Translations under genes and position numbers: made by a program | DNA from: Treponema sp. UBA1798 | Lineage (GTDB): Bacteria; Spirochaetota; Spirochaetia; Treponematales; Treponemataceae | Direction of reading: 5' to 3' | Assembly: GCA_002319875.1 (NCBI GenBank) | Contig: DCFS01000013.1 | Coordinates: forward strand, 1-8,823 | Length of the DNA stretch: 8,823 nucleotides | Shown here: positions 1 to 6,399 of the stretch, piece after piece | Layout: every line of letters starts with the position of its first letter | How positions within the stretch are numbered: the first letter of the stretch is position 1 | Notes under the pieces: generated by a model | The model's input: the letters and a program-made list of their open reading frames with translations, nothing else | Told to the model about the DNA's origin: nothing | The model's database searches: none

Positions 1-166
1 CTTTTTTAATATCCCGCAATGCGATTTTATGTCCTGCCTGAATCTCTTCGAGAGCGTCCACAAAATCCGTTTCCGTATTACCGCGCAGACAAACAGGCCC
101 GATTTCTATCCGTACCAGAGCTGTCGCAACGTTATCACGGCGGTCAATCTGAAACGCTGTCTGCAT
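1..166 (-). CDS. UxaA-family SAF-domain protein (altronate dehydratase N-terminal part), 3' end outside window
   Basis: Only the first 55 codons are in the window. Reading leftward from ATG at 166 gives MQTAFQIDRRDNVATALVRI at the start and GHKIALRDIKK at the window edge. This is the pattern of the SAF domain at the start of altronate/galactarate dehydratases: an 'xxRDNVAxAL' opening followed by 'aGHKIALRDI'. In that family the SAF domain precedes, or is encoded separately from, the large catalytic part that dehydrates altronate to 2-keto-3-deoxygluconate in the cytoplasm. The start codon shares one base with the stop of the preceding RraA gene (TGATG), so translation is probably coupled and the gene belongs to the operon. 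Because the 3' end is missing, the sequence cannot show whether this is a full-length dehydratase (about 500 residues) or the stand-alone small subunit (about 90-100 residues). The SAF assignment is firm; the exact substrate is inference. Confidence 0.82.
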   Translation of the reverse strand, partial: MQTAFQIDRRDNVATALVRIEIGPVCLRGNTETDFVDALEEIQAGHKIALRDIKK

Positions 167-825
167 CAGAGTATTCCGAATTTCGCAAAAGCATCAGTTG
201 AACTCATTCCGTCTTCGATTGCCTTACGGACAAGTTTTTCACCGCTGGCCTTTTCAAAAGCTTTTTCAAGGACTTCCTTCATAATCTTACGGGGAATCAT
301 CAGAACGCCGTCGATGTCGCCGAATACCAGATCACCGTCGTGAACAGTAACCTGACCAACTTCAACCTGACAGCGGTAATCCACAACCTGCGTACGGACA
401 GAACTGTCCTGTGCATAGCATCCGCAGCTGAAAACCGGCCAGTTCTGACTCTGAACCTGAGGAGTATCACGGTGATACCCGTTCAGAACTGCCCCCACAG
501 CTTTTCTTGTCTTTGCAGTTGCAGTCAGCAGTTCTCCCCAGTATGCACATCTTCTGGTCCCGCCGGTTGCAAGGTAGATTTCATTTTCCCTGAGCTGATC
601 AAGTGCTTCGGTAAGCAAGCCGAACGGCTTTTTCTGCGGTCCGTAAACATCAATCATCAATACAGTCATCGCAAAACCGGCAACTTTCATTTCCGGTTTT
701 AAGGGGCGTATGTCAGCCGGCAGAAACTGATGGGTATAGCCCATCGTATCCAGAATATCTCCTACAACCGGTGTATACAATTTCTCTTTCATAAGAGAAA
801 ACATTTCTTCGTCATTTTTCCACAT
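166..825 (-). CDS. RraA-family protein (HMG/oxaloacetate-type aldolase or sugar-acid lyase)
   Basis: A 219-residue protein, the usual length for RraA-like aldolases. The motif 'WGELLTATAKTRK...GYHRD' at residues 96-120 matches the family signature in which GE/DLL is followed about 20 residues later by an Arg-Asp pair (Arg119-Asp120) that binds substrate and metal. 'GDLVFGDIDGVLMIPR' at 164-179 matches the conserved closing beta motif. Enzymes of this family cleave 4-hydroxy-4-methyl-2-oxoglutarate and related 2-oxo acids; others bind RNase E. The RNase E inhibitor role is unlikely here because the gene sits among sugar-acid transport and dehydratase genes. The reading frame is open upstream to 927, but ATG at 825 is chosen: AGGAG lies 8 bases before it, and the longer version would overlap the esterase gene by 77 bases and add residues unlike the family. 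Its last base overlaps the next start codon. Fold is confident; the reaction is inferred from context. Confidence 0.85.
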   Translation of the reverse strand: MWKNDEEMFSLMKEKLYTPVVGDILDTMGYTHQFLPADIRPLKPEMKVAGFAMTVLMIDVYGPQKKPFGLLTEALDQLRENEIYLATGGTRRCAYWGELLTATAKTRKAVGAVLNGYHRDTPQVQSQNWPVFSCGCYAQDSSVRTQVVDYRCQVEVGQVTVHDGDLVFGDIDGVLMIPRKIMKEVLEKAFEKASGEKLVRKAIEDGMSSTDAFAKFGIL

Positions 826-833
826 AGTATGTA

Positions 834-838
834 CTCCT
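834..838 (-). promoter_or_regulatory. Ribosome binding site deciding the RraA start
   Basis: AGGAG on the minus strand, 8 bases before ATG at 825. It supports the shorter start over the open frame that continues to 927. Confidence 0.7.
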
Positions 839-841
839 ATA

Positions 842-860
842 TAATGTCTGTCAGACATTA
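842..860 (-). promoter_or_regulatory. Perfect 19-bp palindrome between esterase and RraA genes
   Basis: TAATGTCTG and CAGACATTA are perfect 9-base arms around one central base. The element overlaps the esterase stop codon (TGA, 851-853) and ends 3 bases before the RraA ribosome binding site. As RNA it can form a 7-bp stem with a 5-base loop; as DNA it resembles a dimeric regulator operator. No T-tract follows in the direction of transcription, so a terminator is unlikely. The structure is seen directly; its role is unknown. Confidence 0.5.
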
Positions 861-1597
861 CTGCCAAAAGTTTTTTCAAGCCACTGGACACATAAATCCA
901 TCCATGTAGCCACGTGAGGATCTGCAAAGCGCTGTCTTCCCGGTTCCTCTACGTTCTTTGTTGCCAGAGAAAGACCGTGAACCCCCTCCCTGTATATGTG
1001 CAGTTCAAAGGGAACACCTTTTTCGGCAAGCCGCTCCGCGAACAACAGCGAATTCTGTACGGGAACTTCAGCATCCTGCGCCGTATGCCACAAAAAGGTC
1101 GGCGGGGTTTCCGCACTCACATAATTTTCGAGTGAAAAATATCCTGCCTCAGGTTCCTGTCCGAGACGGGCAATACTTTCCCTGTGACAATACCGGCCGG
1201 AGGAAATAACCGGATAACACAGAATCAGTGCATCAGGACCGCTAAGCTGCTGATCCCGATAGTGTACGCCAAGCCCTGCTGCCACATGACCGCCGGCACT
1301 GAAACCGCAGAGAACCACCGGCATATTTCCGGATATATGCGAACGCAGAGTCTCTACTGCCCACGCTGCTTCGCGTACCGGTAACAGGCCAAGGTTGTCA
1401 CCGACTGTATAATCAAGGACCGCACTGACATATTCCAGTGCGGAAAACCGGTCCGCGACAGGCCAGGCCTCCCGGGGCGATTTCCATGCGTATGCCCCCC
1501 CGGGAATAACAAGTATTACGGCCTTTGCCCCTTTCAGCAAGCGGTATTTAAGGCTGGCATGACTGAAAGGGCACTGGATTTTTTCTATACTATCCAT
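851..1597 (-). CDS. Alpha/beta-hydrolase, acetyl-esterase/lipase-like (COG0657 type)
   Basis: A 248-residue protein with the parts of a serine esterase in the right order: an oxyanion loop 'VIPGGAYAW' (residues 30-38, in place of the usual HGGG), the nucleophile elbow GFSAGG (Ser100), an acid in 'HTAQDAEVPV' (Asp175), and the catalytic His in 'EGVHGLSL' (His207). No signal peptide or membrane segment is visible, so it acts in the cytoplasm. Relatives remove acetyl or other short acyl groups from sugars and small esters; here it may de-esterify the compound imported by the TRAP system. The start at 1597 overlaps the DctM stop by 8 bases (ATGGATAG). The frame extends to 1636, but that would bury 13 more codons in DctM. 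No good ribosome site is visible, so translational coupling to dctM is likely. Family is confident; the substrate is unknown. Confidence 0.86.
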   Translation of the reverse strand: MDSIEKIQCPFSHASLKYRLLKGAKAVILVIPGGAYAWKSPREAWPVADRFSALEYVSAVLDYTVGDNLGLLPVREAAWAVETLRSHISGNMPVVLCGFSAGGHVAAGLGVHYRDQQLSGPDALILCYPVISSGRYCHRESIARLGQEPEAGYFSLENYVSAETPPTFLWHTAQDAEVPVQNSLLFAERLAEKGVPFELHIYREGVHGLSLATKNVEEPGRQRFADPHVATWMDLCVQWLEKTFGSNV

Positions 1598-2897
1598 TGG
1601 CCATCGGCATAATATGATCAGGCAGGAACATAACAAGCTGAGGAAAATACGTGATTAACAGCAGGACTATTACCATAACCCCGAGGAATGGAACAAGTGT
1701 TTTTATCAGCTTTTCAATAGGAACACCCCCGACCGCTGAACCGACAAACAGCGTTCCTCCGACAGGCGGGGTAATAAGACCGATACCGAGATTCAATATC
1801 ATGACAACACCGAAATGGACAGGATCCATACCACATTGCAGTGCAATGGGAAGAAGAATCGGCGTTGCCACCAGAATAATGGCACTCATGTCCATAATAG
1901 TCCCTAAAAGCAGCATCAGAACATTCAGAATAAGCATGATAACATATTTGTTATGCGAAATTCCGAGAATACCACTGGCAACCATTTCCGGCATTTTGAG
2001 ATATGTCAAAAGCCACCCGAAAACCTGACTGGTAGAAATAAGAATCATAACGATAGCAAGAGTTCCCAGCGAACGCTCGATTACGTGCCACATTTTTCTG
2101 AATGTCAATTCGCGGTAAATAACAGCGCTGACGATCATCGCCCACCATACGGCAAGAGCGGCACTTTCCGTAGCGGTAAAGACACCGGTAACCACACCGA
2201 CAACGACAATCAGAACAGTAATCAGCCCCCAGACCGCTTCTTTTGTCGTCTGCCATACATACTTCAGGTTAAAAGGAGAGCCTTTAGGATAATTCCGTTT
2301 CACTGCCAATACATAACTGTATATCATCAAAGCAAAGGCCAGCAGAAAACCGGGAACGAAACCACCCAGAAACAGCCGTCCGACAGAAACACTCCCTGCT
2401 ACCATCGCGTACATAACCATATTATGGCTCGGAGGAATCAGCAGACCTTCAACAGAAGAAGTCATCGTAATGTTAGTCGAAAACTCATCATCATATCCTG
2501 CTGTCCGCATCATCGGTATCAGAATAGTCCCGAGAGAAGCGGTATCTGCCGTAGAAGAACCTGAAATGCCGCCGAAAAACAGCGATGCAACAATATTCAC
2601 CATGGCAAGCCCACCGCGCATCCAGCCGACCAGCGCATCGGATAACTTGATCAGTCTGGGCGATATTCCTCCCGCACCCATGATTTCTCCGGCAATAATA
2701 AAGAAAGGGACAGCCATCAGTGTAAAAACATTCACCCCTTTAACCATCAATTGGGCTAACTGCATCAGAGGAATATGAAGATACATTGCAGTAATTACAG
2801 AAGAAATGCCTATGGCAAAGGCAATAGGAAATCGTCCGATTAACATAACAACAAACGAACCGACAAGGATCAAAACGGCAATAATATTGCTGTCCAT
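1590..2897 (-). CDS. dctM: TRAP transporter large membrane subunit (DctM)
   Basis: A 435-residue, strongly hydrophobic protein of the length usual for DctM (about 425-440 residues, around 12 membrane helices). Family motifs are clear: 'MAVPFFIIAGEIM' (61-73), 'FFGGISGSSTADTASLG' (107-123) and 'GLITPPVGGTLFVGSAVGG' in the last quarter. DctM is the ion-coupled channel of tripartite ATP-independent periplasmic transporters and moves carboxylates or sugar acids across the inner membrane using a Na+ or H+ gradient. ATG at 2897 follows the DctQ stop codon with no gap. GGGGA 7 bases upstream, inside the dctQ end, serves as ribosome site. The 3' end overlaps the esterase start by 8 bases. All three TRAP subunits are present and intact. 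The function is confident; the transported molecule is not determined. Confidence 0.96.
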   Translation of the reverse strand: MDSNIIAVLILVGSFVVMLIGRFPIAFAIGISSVITAMYLHIPLMQLAQLMVKGVNVFTLMAVPFFIIAGEIMGAGGISPRLIKLSDALVGWMRGGLAMVNIVASLFFGGISGSSTADTASLGTILIPMMRTAGYDDEFSTNITMTSSVEGLLIPPSHNMVMYAMVAGSVSVGRLFLGGFVPGFLLAFALMIYSYVLAVKRNYPKGSPFNLKYVWQTTKEAVWGLITVLIVVVGVVTGVFTATESAALAVWWAMIVSAVIYRELTFRKMWHVIERSLGTLAIVMILISTSQVFGWLLTYLKMPEMVASGILGISHNKYVIMLILNVLMLLLGTIMDMSAIILVATPILLPIALQCGMDPVHFGVVMILNLGIGLITPPVGGTLFVGSAVGGVPIEKLIKTLVPFLGVMVIVLLLITYFPQLVMFLPDHIMPMANG

Positions 2898-3500
2898 TTA
2901 TTTATCCCCTTTTTTACTGTTTTTGTTTTGTATTATTGTTTTCTGATTTTCTGCATCCTTTCTGGCAGATTCCACCATCTGCTTTGATTCGTCTGCCAGT
3001 GTCACATTATCAAGTGTCCGGCCATGGGCTACACGATAACAGAAATTAATAAACCGTTCGATCTCCATAAGACAGAGTGCAAGGCCTGCCATCGGACATG
3101 CCAGATACAGCCACATGGAAGTCAGATTTGTACCGGTAAGAATATTACGTTTTGCCTGAAGGGAAAACATCCAGCCATATGTAAGCATAAATATTCCGAA
3201 ACCGAATATACACACATGAGCAGCACCTCTGCATATGCAGACAATTTTTTTAGGTGCAAAATAATCGATTACCGACATACGGATATGCGTATCTTTTCTT
3301 ATGGCAAGGGCTGCGCTGACAAGCGACATATATACCATACATATCAGAACAATCGGTTCACCCCAAACCAGATTCGTCTTAAATATATACCGGTTTGAAA
3401 CAACGATTGCGATGATTGTTATCATGCCCACGAAACATATTTTGCACAAAAACATGAAAAACCAGTAGACACCGTCAAAAAATTTAGTCACATATTTCAC
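2898..3500 (-). CDS. dctQ: TRAP transporter small membrane subunit (DctQ), GTG start
   Basis: A 200-residue protein with four hydrophobic segments and the family pattern 'VWGEPIVLICMVYMSL' followed by 'ALAIRKDTHIRM' (the W-x-E and 'R-x-x-HIR' landmarks of DctQ). It pairs with DctM in the inner membrane. The start is taken as GTG at 3500 because a perfect AGGAGG lies 7 bases before it. The open frame continues to a TTG at 3536, but those codons run through the AGGAGG and a hairpin. The last 45 or so residues form a charged, Lys/Asn/Glu-rich tail that is longer than in many DctQ proteins and may extend into the cytoplasm. The stop abuts the dctM start directly. Sequence conservation in DctQ is low, so the call leans on topology, landmarks and position between dctP and dctM. 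Confidence 0.94.
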   Translation of the reverse strand: MKYVTKFFDGVYWFFMFLCKICFVGMITIIAIVVSNRYIFKTNLVWGEPIVLICMVYMSLVSAALAIRKDTHIRMSVIDYFAPKKIVCICRGAAHVCIFGFGIFMLTYGWMFSLQAKRNILTGTNLTSMWLYLACPMAGLALCLMEIERFINFCYRVAHGRTLDNVTLADESKQMVESARKDAENQKTIIQNKNSKKGDK

Positions 3501-3507
3501 AGGAACA

Positions 3508-3513
3508 CCTCCT
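3508..3513 (-). promoter_or_regulatory. Ribosome binding site for GTG-started dctQ
   Basis: AGGAGG on the minus strand, 7 bases before GTG at 3500. It decides the start of dctQ. Its first A is also the last base of the adjacent hairpin stem (3513-3535). Confidence 0.8.
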
Positions 3514-3535
3514 GTACAGGGACCCCCCCTGTACA
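3513..3535 (-). promoter_or_regulatory. Intercistronic stem-loop between dctP and dctQ
   Basis: Nine-base perfect arms TGTACAGGG and CCCTGTACA around a 5-base loop (GGGGT on the transcribed strand). The hairpin sits 17 bases after the dctP stop and abuts the dctQ ribosome site. No T-run follows, so it is not a classical terminator. Such structures in transporter operons often protect the upstream mRNA from 3' exonucleases or slow entry of the downstream gene, giving more binding protein than membrane subunit. That role is inferred. Confidence 0.65.
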
Positions 3536-3552
3536 AGTATCAATAAAGAGCG

Positions 3553-4575
3553 TTATTTTGCCAGAATGGCATCGTAGTACTGTTCATACCCTTTGGAATA
3601 TTTTGCTGCCACCGCTTTGGTTGCATTGATATAAGGGGTTTTGTCTTTTACTTCGACAACAGTCGCCCCGGCTGCTTTGATTTTTGCCAGCAGATCATTA
3701 TCCAGTTTTTCGATATTTGCCCTGTTCCAGACCATCGTTTCCTGTGAAGCATCCACAATAATCTTGCGGGCTTCGTCATCCAGTTTATCCCAGCAGCTCT
3801 GGCTCATAATAACGATAGAAGGACTGTAGGTATGACCCGTAAGAATATAGTTCGGTGCAACTTCATAAAACTTGTTTGAATAATAGCCGCTGTTAGGCTG
3901 CTCTGCTCCGTCAACCGTACCGCTCTGCAACGCACTGTACAATTCACTGAATGAAATAGGTGTAGACTGAACACCGAGCGCAGCGACCGTGTCAGACATA
4001 AGAGCCGTCGTCGGAACTCTCAGTTTCATTCCCTTGAAATCTGCAATACTGTGTACAGGTTTGTTCTTAACCGTAAAGAAATTACGGGCACCTTCATCAA
4101 GGTAGAAAAGCCCATGAAAACCGGTCTTCAAATCTTCCGGCTCATGCAGAAATTCCTTACCGATTTCACTGTTGAGGACATTCCAGAGATGAGTCCTGTC
4201 GCGGAAAATAAACGGAAGCCCGAACAGCGTCAATTTTTTAACACCGAAATCTCCGAGACTGTTTGTATTTGCCCGGCACATATCGATAGTTCCACCCATC
4301 TGGACTGTCTGGTACATCGTTTTTTCATCGCCCAGCTGCCCGGCAGGGAATACCTGAATCTTTATACGCCCATCAGATTTTTTACTGACAAGATCAGCAA
4401 AATAATCTGCGCACTGATCCATAATATGCCCATCGGGATTCAACTCTGCATATTTAAGAGTATAACTTTTTTTGTTTCCTCCAGCAGGAACCGCAGCATC
4501 CTGACTCCCATTCGCAGATACCATCCCTCCCGTAAATACGGCAAGGCTCAGCAACATACCCAAAGCTTTTTTCAT
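3553..4575 (-). CDS. dctP: TRAP transporter periplasmic substrate-binding protein (DctP)
   Basis: A 340-residue DctP-family protein. Residues 1-22 form a signal peptide (MKK, hydrophobic core, then 'SANGSQ'); there is no lipobox cysteine, so cleavage by signal peptidase I and a soluble periplasmic protein are expected. 'DQCADYFADLVSKKSDGRIKI' and 'FPAGQLGDEK' are typical N-lobe elements. 'FKGMKLRVP' supplies Arg186, the position of the conserved arginine that holds the substrate carboxylate. 'ELYSALQSGTVDGAEQP' (211-227) is the signature motif of the family. The protein captures a carboxylated ligand for DctQM. ATG at 4575 has AGGAGG 5 bases upstream, the strongest ribosome site in the operon, in keeping with high demand for binding protein. 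It lies 35 bases after the regulator gene. The conserved Arg indicates an organic acid, most plausibly a sugar acid given the downstream enzymes. Confidence 0.96.
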   Translation of the reverse strand: MKKALGMLLSLAVFTGGMVSANGSQDAAVPAGGNKKSYTLKYAELNPDGHIMDQCADYFADLVSKKSDGRIKIQVFPAGQLGDEKTMYQTVQMGGTIDMCRANTNSLGDFGVKKLTLFGLPFIFRDRTHLWNVLNSEIGKEFLHEPEDLKTGFHGLFYLDEGARNFFTVKNKPVHSIADFKGMKLRVPTTALMSDTVAALGVQSTPISFSELYSALQSGTVDGAEQPNSGYYSNKFYEVAPNYILTGHTYSPSIVIMSQSCWDKLDDEARKIIVDASQETMVWNRANIEKLDNDLLAKIKAAGATVVEVKDKTPYINATKAVAAKYSKGYEQYYDAILAK

Positions 4576-4580
4576 ACATA

Positions 4581-4586
4581 CCTCCT
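4581..4586 (-). promoter_or_regulatory. Strong ribosome binding site of dctP
   Basis: AGGAGG on the minus strand, 5 bases before ATG at 4575. An overlapping ATG at 4579 starts a different frame and is not supported. Confidence 0.75.
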
Positions 4587-4610
4587 TTAAGGTTTCCTAT
4601 ATTAAACGGC

Positions 4611-5684
4611 TTACATTTGAAGCCGGTAATTCGCAGAATCAAACATACAGACATTACTGCGGAAAACTATTTCACTGCCTACTTCGATAACATCTTTTAA
4701 AGGCTTTTTGTCAGCATCAAGCAAATAGTTGACCAGTATTTTAGTTGCAAGAAAAGCACACTTATAGGGATTGTTCTGTACAAGATTATCAAACACACCA
4801 TCCCTTAAAGCCTGTTTATTCTCATCAAACACATCCATGCCGATACCAAAAATATTTTTTTCCTTTCCTGCCATTTTCAAAGCTTCGGCGAGTCTCACTG
4901 AATCACGGGCTGTCACCGAACAGGCTGCAGCGAAATTCTGATCTTTCAGCAATTTTACCAGATAGCTGCAGTCAATATCGCTGTCATCCATAGCATGAAT
5001 CTTATATACAGGATTCACGGCCCCGCAGTCCTTTATATAATTCTCAAAGCCTTCAACTACCTGATAGTGTGGTAAAATCTGAGGCCGGCCGGCACACATG
5101 AGAACAGCTCTTTCCTTACCGATTTGACGCAGAACAAGTTCTGCCATAGTTTGTCCTACAACAAGATAATTAGGACGAACACAGCACAGCCGTCCCGAAT
5201 CAGGAATATCGCTTCCTGCAATAACGAAAGGAATGGACCGTTTTTTATATTCCTGTAAAGAAACAAGCCCCCAGACAGGCGTATATCCGACAGAGATCAG
5301 GCCGTCTATATGCGTTCTTTCCAGGAGTGCACGAAGTTCCATGTCCTGATTGTTAATCTGATCGCCATAAAACGGCACCTGTATCAAATCAATATTGTAA
5401 TCTGCCATTTCAGCAAGATAGTCATTTACACCCTGCCATATATCACTGAAAAAATACCGGTTTTCACCAACAAGAGCCGGAATTGCAGCAGCTATTTTCA
5501 GAGTCTTTCTTTTTAAGGAAGAAGCTATCGTATTCGGTTTGTAATTGCATCTGCGTGCTGTTTCTTCGATTCTCGCACGGGTTTCATCACTGACCCCCGG
5601 CTTTCCGGTTAATGCACAGTGCACGCTGCCTATCGAGACCCCGGCCTGCAAAGCGACATCTTTTATAGTTGCACGTTTATGCAT
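4611..5684 (-). CDS. LacI/GalR-family transcriptional regulator of the TRAP/sugar-acid operon
   Basis: A 357-residue LacI-family protein. The N-terminal helix-turn-helix is clear (residues 5-26, 'ATIKDVALQAGVS' then 'IGSVHCAL'), followed by 'GKPGVSDETRARIEETARRCNYKPN' and the hinge region near 50-60. Residues about 62-345 form a periplasmic-binding-protein-like ligand domain, including 'HIDGLISVGYTPVWGL' and 'VVEGFENYIKDCG'. The recognition helix carries Ser-Val-His-Cys where classical members have Thr-Val-Ser-Arg, placing it closer to the 'TVDRAL' subgroup than to LacI itself. GGAG lies 6 bases before ATG at 5684. It is the first gene of the operon it probably controls, with a near-consensus promoter upstream and two matching AACGTT-centred sites as candidate operators. 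Binding of an imported sugar acid or pathway intermediate would relieve repression; the ligand is not known. Confidence 0.93.
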   Translation of the reverse strand: MHKRATIKDVALQAGVSIGSVHCALTGKPGVSDETRARIEETARRCNYKPNTIASSLKRKTLKIAAAIPALVGENRYFFSDIWQGVNDYLAEMADYNIDLIQVPFYGDQINNQDMELRALLERTHIDGLISVGYTPVWGLVSLQEYKKRSIPFVIAGSDIPDSGRLCCVRPNYLVVGQTMAELVLRQIGKERAVLMCAGRPQILPHYQVVEGFENYIKDCGAVNPVYKIHAMDDSDIDCSYLVKLLKDQNFAAACSVTARDSVRLAEALKMAGKEKNIFGIGMDVFDENKQALRDGVFDNLVQNNPYKCAFLATKILVNYLLDADKKPLKDVIEVGSEIVFRSNVCMFDSANYRLQM

Positions 5685-5705
5685 GATATTCTCCGTTTAT
5701 TTTTA

Positions 5706-5720
5706 CCAAAACGTTTTTGT
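5706..5720. promoter_or_regulatory. Candidate LacI-family operator O1 (lacI side)
   Basis: CCAAAACGTTTTTGT contains the palindrome AAAACGTTTT with the central CG typical of LacI-family operators. It lies about +9 to +23 of the predicted lacI promoter, where bound repressor would block transcription. It matches 14 of 15 bases with the site at 5845-5859. Confidence 0.65.
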
Positions 5721-5734
5721 TCGTTTCGTTCATC

Positions 5735-5763
5735 AGTTTATGGCCATATTTTCTATCTGTCAA
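5735..5763 (-). promoter_or_regulatory. Sigma-70 type promoter of the lacI-dctPQM operon
   Basis: On the minus strand, TTGACA (5758-5763) and TAAACT (5735-5740) are separated by exactly 17 bases, with a T-rich tract just upstream of the -35 box. Transcription would begin near 5728, leaving a leader of about 44 bases before lacI. Confidence 0.7.
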
Positions 5764-5804
5764 CAAAAAAATAACTATATGGATAAATTCCCCACTTGAA
5801 ATAC

Positions 5805-5832
5805 TTGTTTTTATCTGATTTCGTAGTACAAT
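5805..5832 (+). promoter_or_regulatory. Probable promoter of the YcxB-like gene
   Basis: TTGTTT (5805-5810) and TACAAT (5827-5832) are separated by 16 bases, giving a predicted start near 5839. It is weaker than the divergent promoter. Its position, with a candidate operator immediately downstream, makes it the best fit in this gap. Confidence 0.45.
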
Positions 5833-5844
5833 ACAGATATATTT

Positions 5845-5859
5845 CCATAACGTTTTTGT
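5845..5859. promoter_or_regulatory. Candidate LacI-family operator O2 (YcxB side)
   Basis: CCATAACGTTTTTGT differs from the site at 5706-5720 in one base and has the same orientation, 139 bp away (about 13 helical turns). It falls at about +7 to +21 of the predicted rightward promoter, mirroring the placement of the other site. Confidence 0.6.
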
Positions 5860-5883
5860 AACAGAGGTAAACCTTTTCAGACT

Positions 5884-6399
5884 ATGAACACTATTACCGT
5901 AACGACAAGACTCGATCCGGGAACCTATAGAACCTTTGCCTGTTTTAATAATTACCGGGCATTCCACCGCTGGGTCGGTTTTGCTGTATTTCTGGTCGTC
6001 ATGACAGCCCTGTCGTTCGTCAACCTGTATACAGGAAGCCGTACCCTTTTCATTATCTTTCTTTCAATAGTCCTGCTCGTTATTCTGTGGGGTTCTGTTT
6101 TATATCCTCTGATGCTCAACCGCCAGATCAAAAAACTGAAGCTTGATGAAAATAAAACAGCATATATGATCAGTCTGAGTAAAAATGGTATCCATGTAAA
6201 TAACGGGAGGGAAAAAGCGGATTACAGATGGAATATGGTGTATACGGCTTATAAAACAGCAGACTGTATATATCTGTACATGACAAAATCGCGCTGTTTT
6301 ATCCTTCCTGAAAAGGATATTCAGGACGAAAAAAATATAACCAGTTTGTGGAAATTACTGAACGAATGCCTGCAGAAATATCAGCTCAAAAGCATATAG
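5884..6399 (+). CDS. YcxB-like membrane protein
   Basis: A 171-residue protein. After a polar N-terminus (about 28 residues) there are two hydrophobic segments, roughly 30-47 and 54-75, then a soluble domain of about 90 residues. That domain has the YcxB-like pattern: a strand with 'SLSKNGIHVNNGREKADYRW', then 'MVYTAYKTADCIYLYM' and 'FILPEKDI'. YcxB-like proteins are small bacterial membrane proteins of unknown function, so no biochemical role is given. It is the only plus-strand gene here and is divergent from the lacI operon. A TAA at 5848-5850 in the same frame, with no other start codon between, makes ATG at 5884 the only reasonable start; the ribosome site (AGAGG at 5863-5867) is weak and rather distant. 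The last codons and stop lie inside a palindromic repeat, which may have replaced the original C-terminus. The shared control region suggests, but does not prove, joint regulation with the operon. Confidence 0.8.
   Translation: MNTITVTTRLDPGTYRTFACFNNYRAFHRWVGFAVFLVVMTALSFVNLYTGSRTLFIIFLSIVLLVILWGSVLYPLMLNRQIKKLKLDENKTAYMISLSKNGIHVNNGREKADYRWNMVYTAYKTADCIYLYMTKSRCFILPEKDIQDEKNITSLWKLLNECLQKYQLKSI

Noticed and set aside
826..927. N-terminal extension of the RraA protein by 34 residues
   Set aside because: It overlaps the esterase gene, has no ribosome site and is unlike the family, whereas ATG at 825 has AGGAG at good spacing.
1953..2564. Long plus-strand open frame (203 codons) opposite dctM
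   Set aside because: It is antisense to a clear DctM coding sequence and its translation is low-complexity and unlike any protein family.
3501..3536. Upstream TTG start for DctQ
   Set aside because: These codons run through a perfect AGGAGG and a hairpin; GTG at 3500 is correctly spaced from the AGGAGG.
4051..4590. Plus-strand open frame (179 codons) opposite dctP
   Set aside because: It is an antisense shadow of a well-supported DctP gene and shows no family motif or ribosome site.
4590..4601. 12-base match AGGTTTCCTATA between the lacI-dctP gap and the right end of the repeat
   Set aside because: A 12-base match in an AT-rich window of this size is expected by chance, and the flanking repeat sequence is absent.
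5677..5733. 18-codon upstream reading frame in the lacI leader, with its stop overlapping the lacI start
   Set aside because: Its ATG (5733-5731) lies before the predicted transcription start near 5728 and has no ribosome site, so it is probably not translated.
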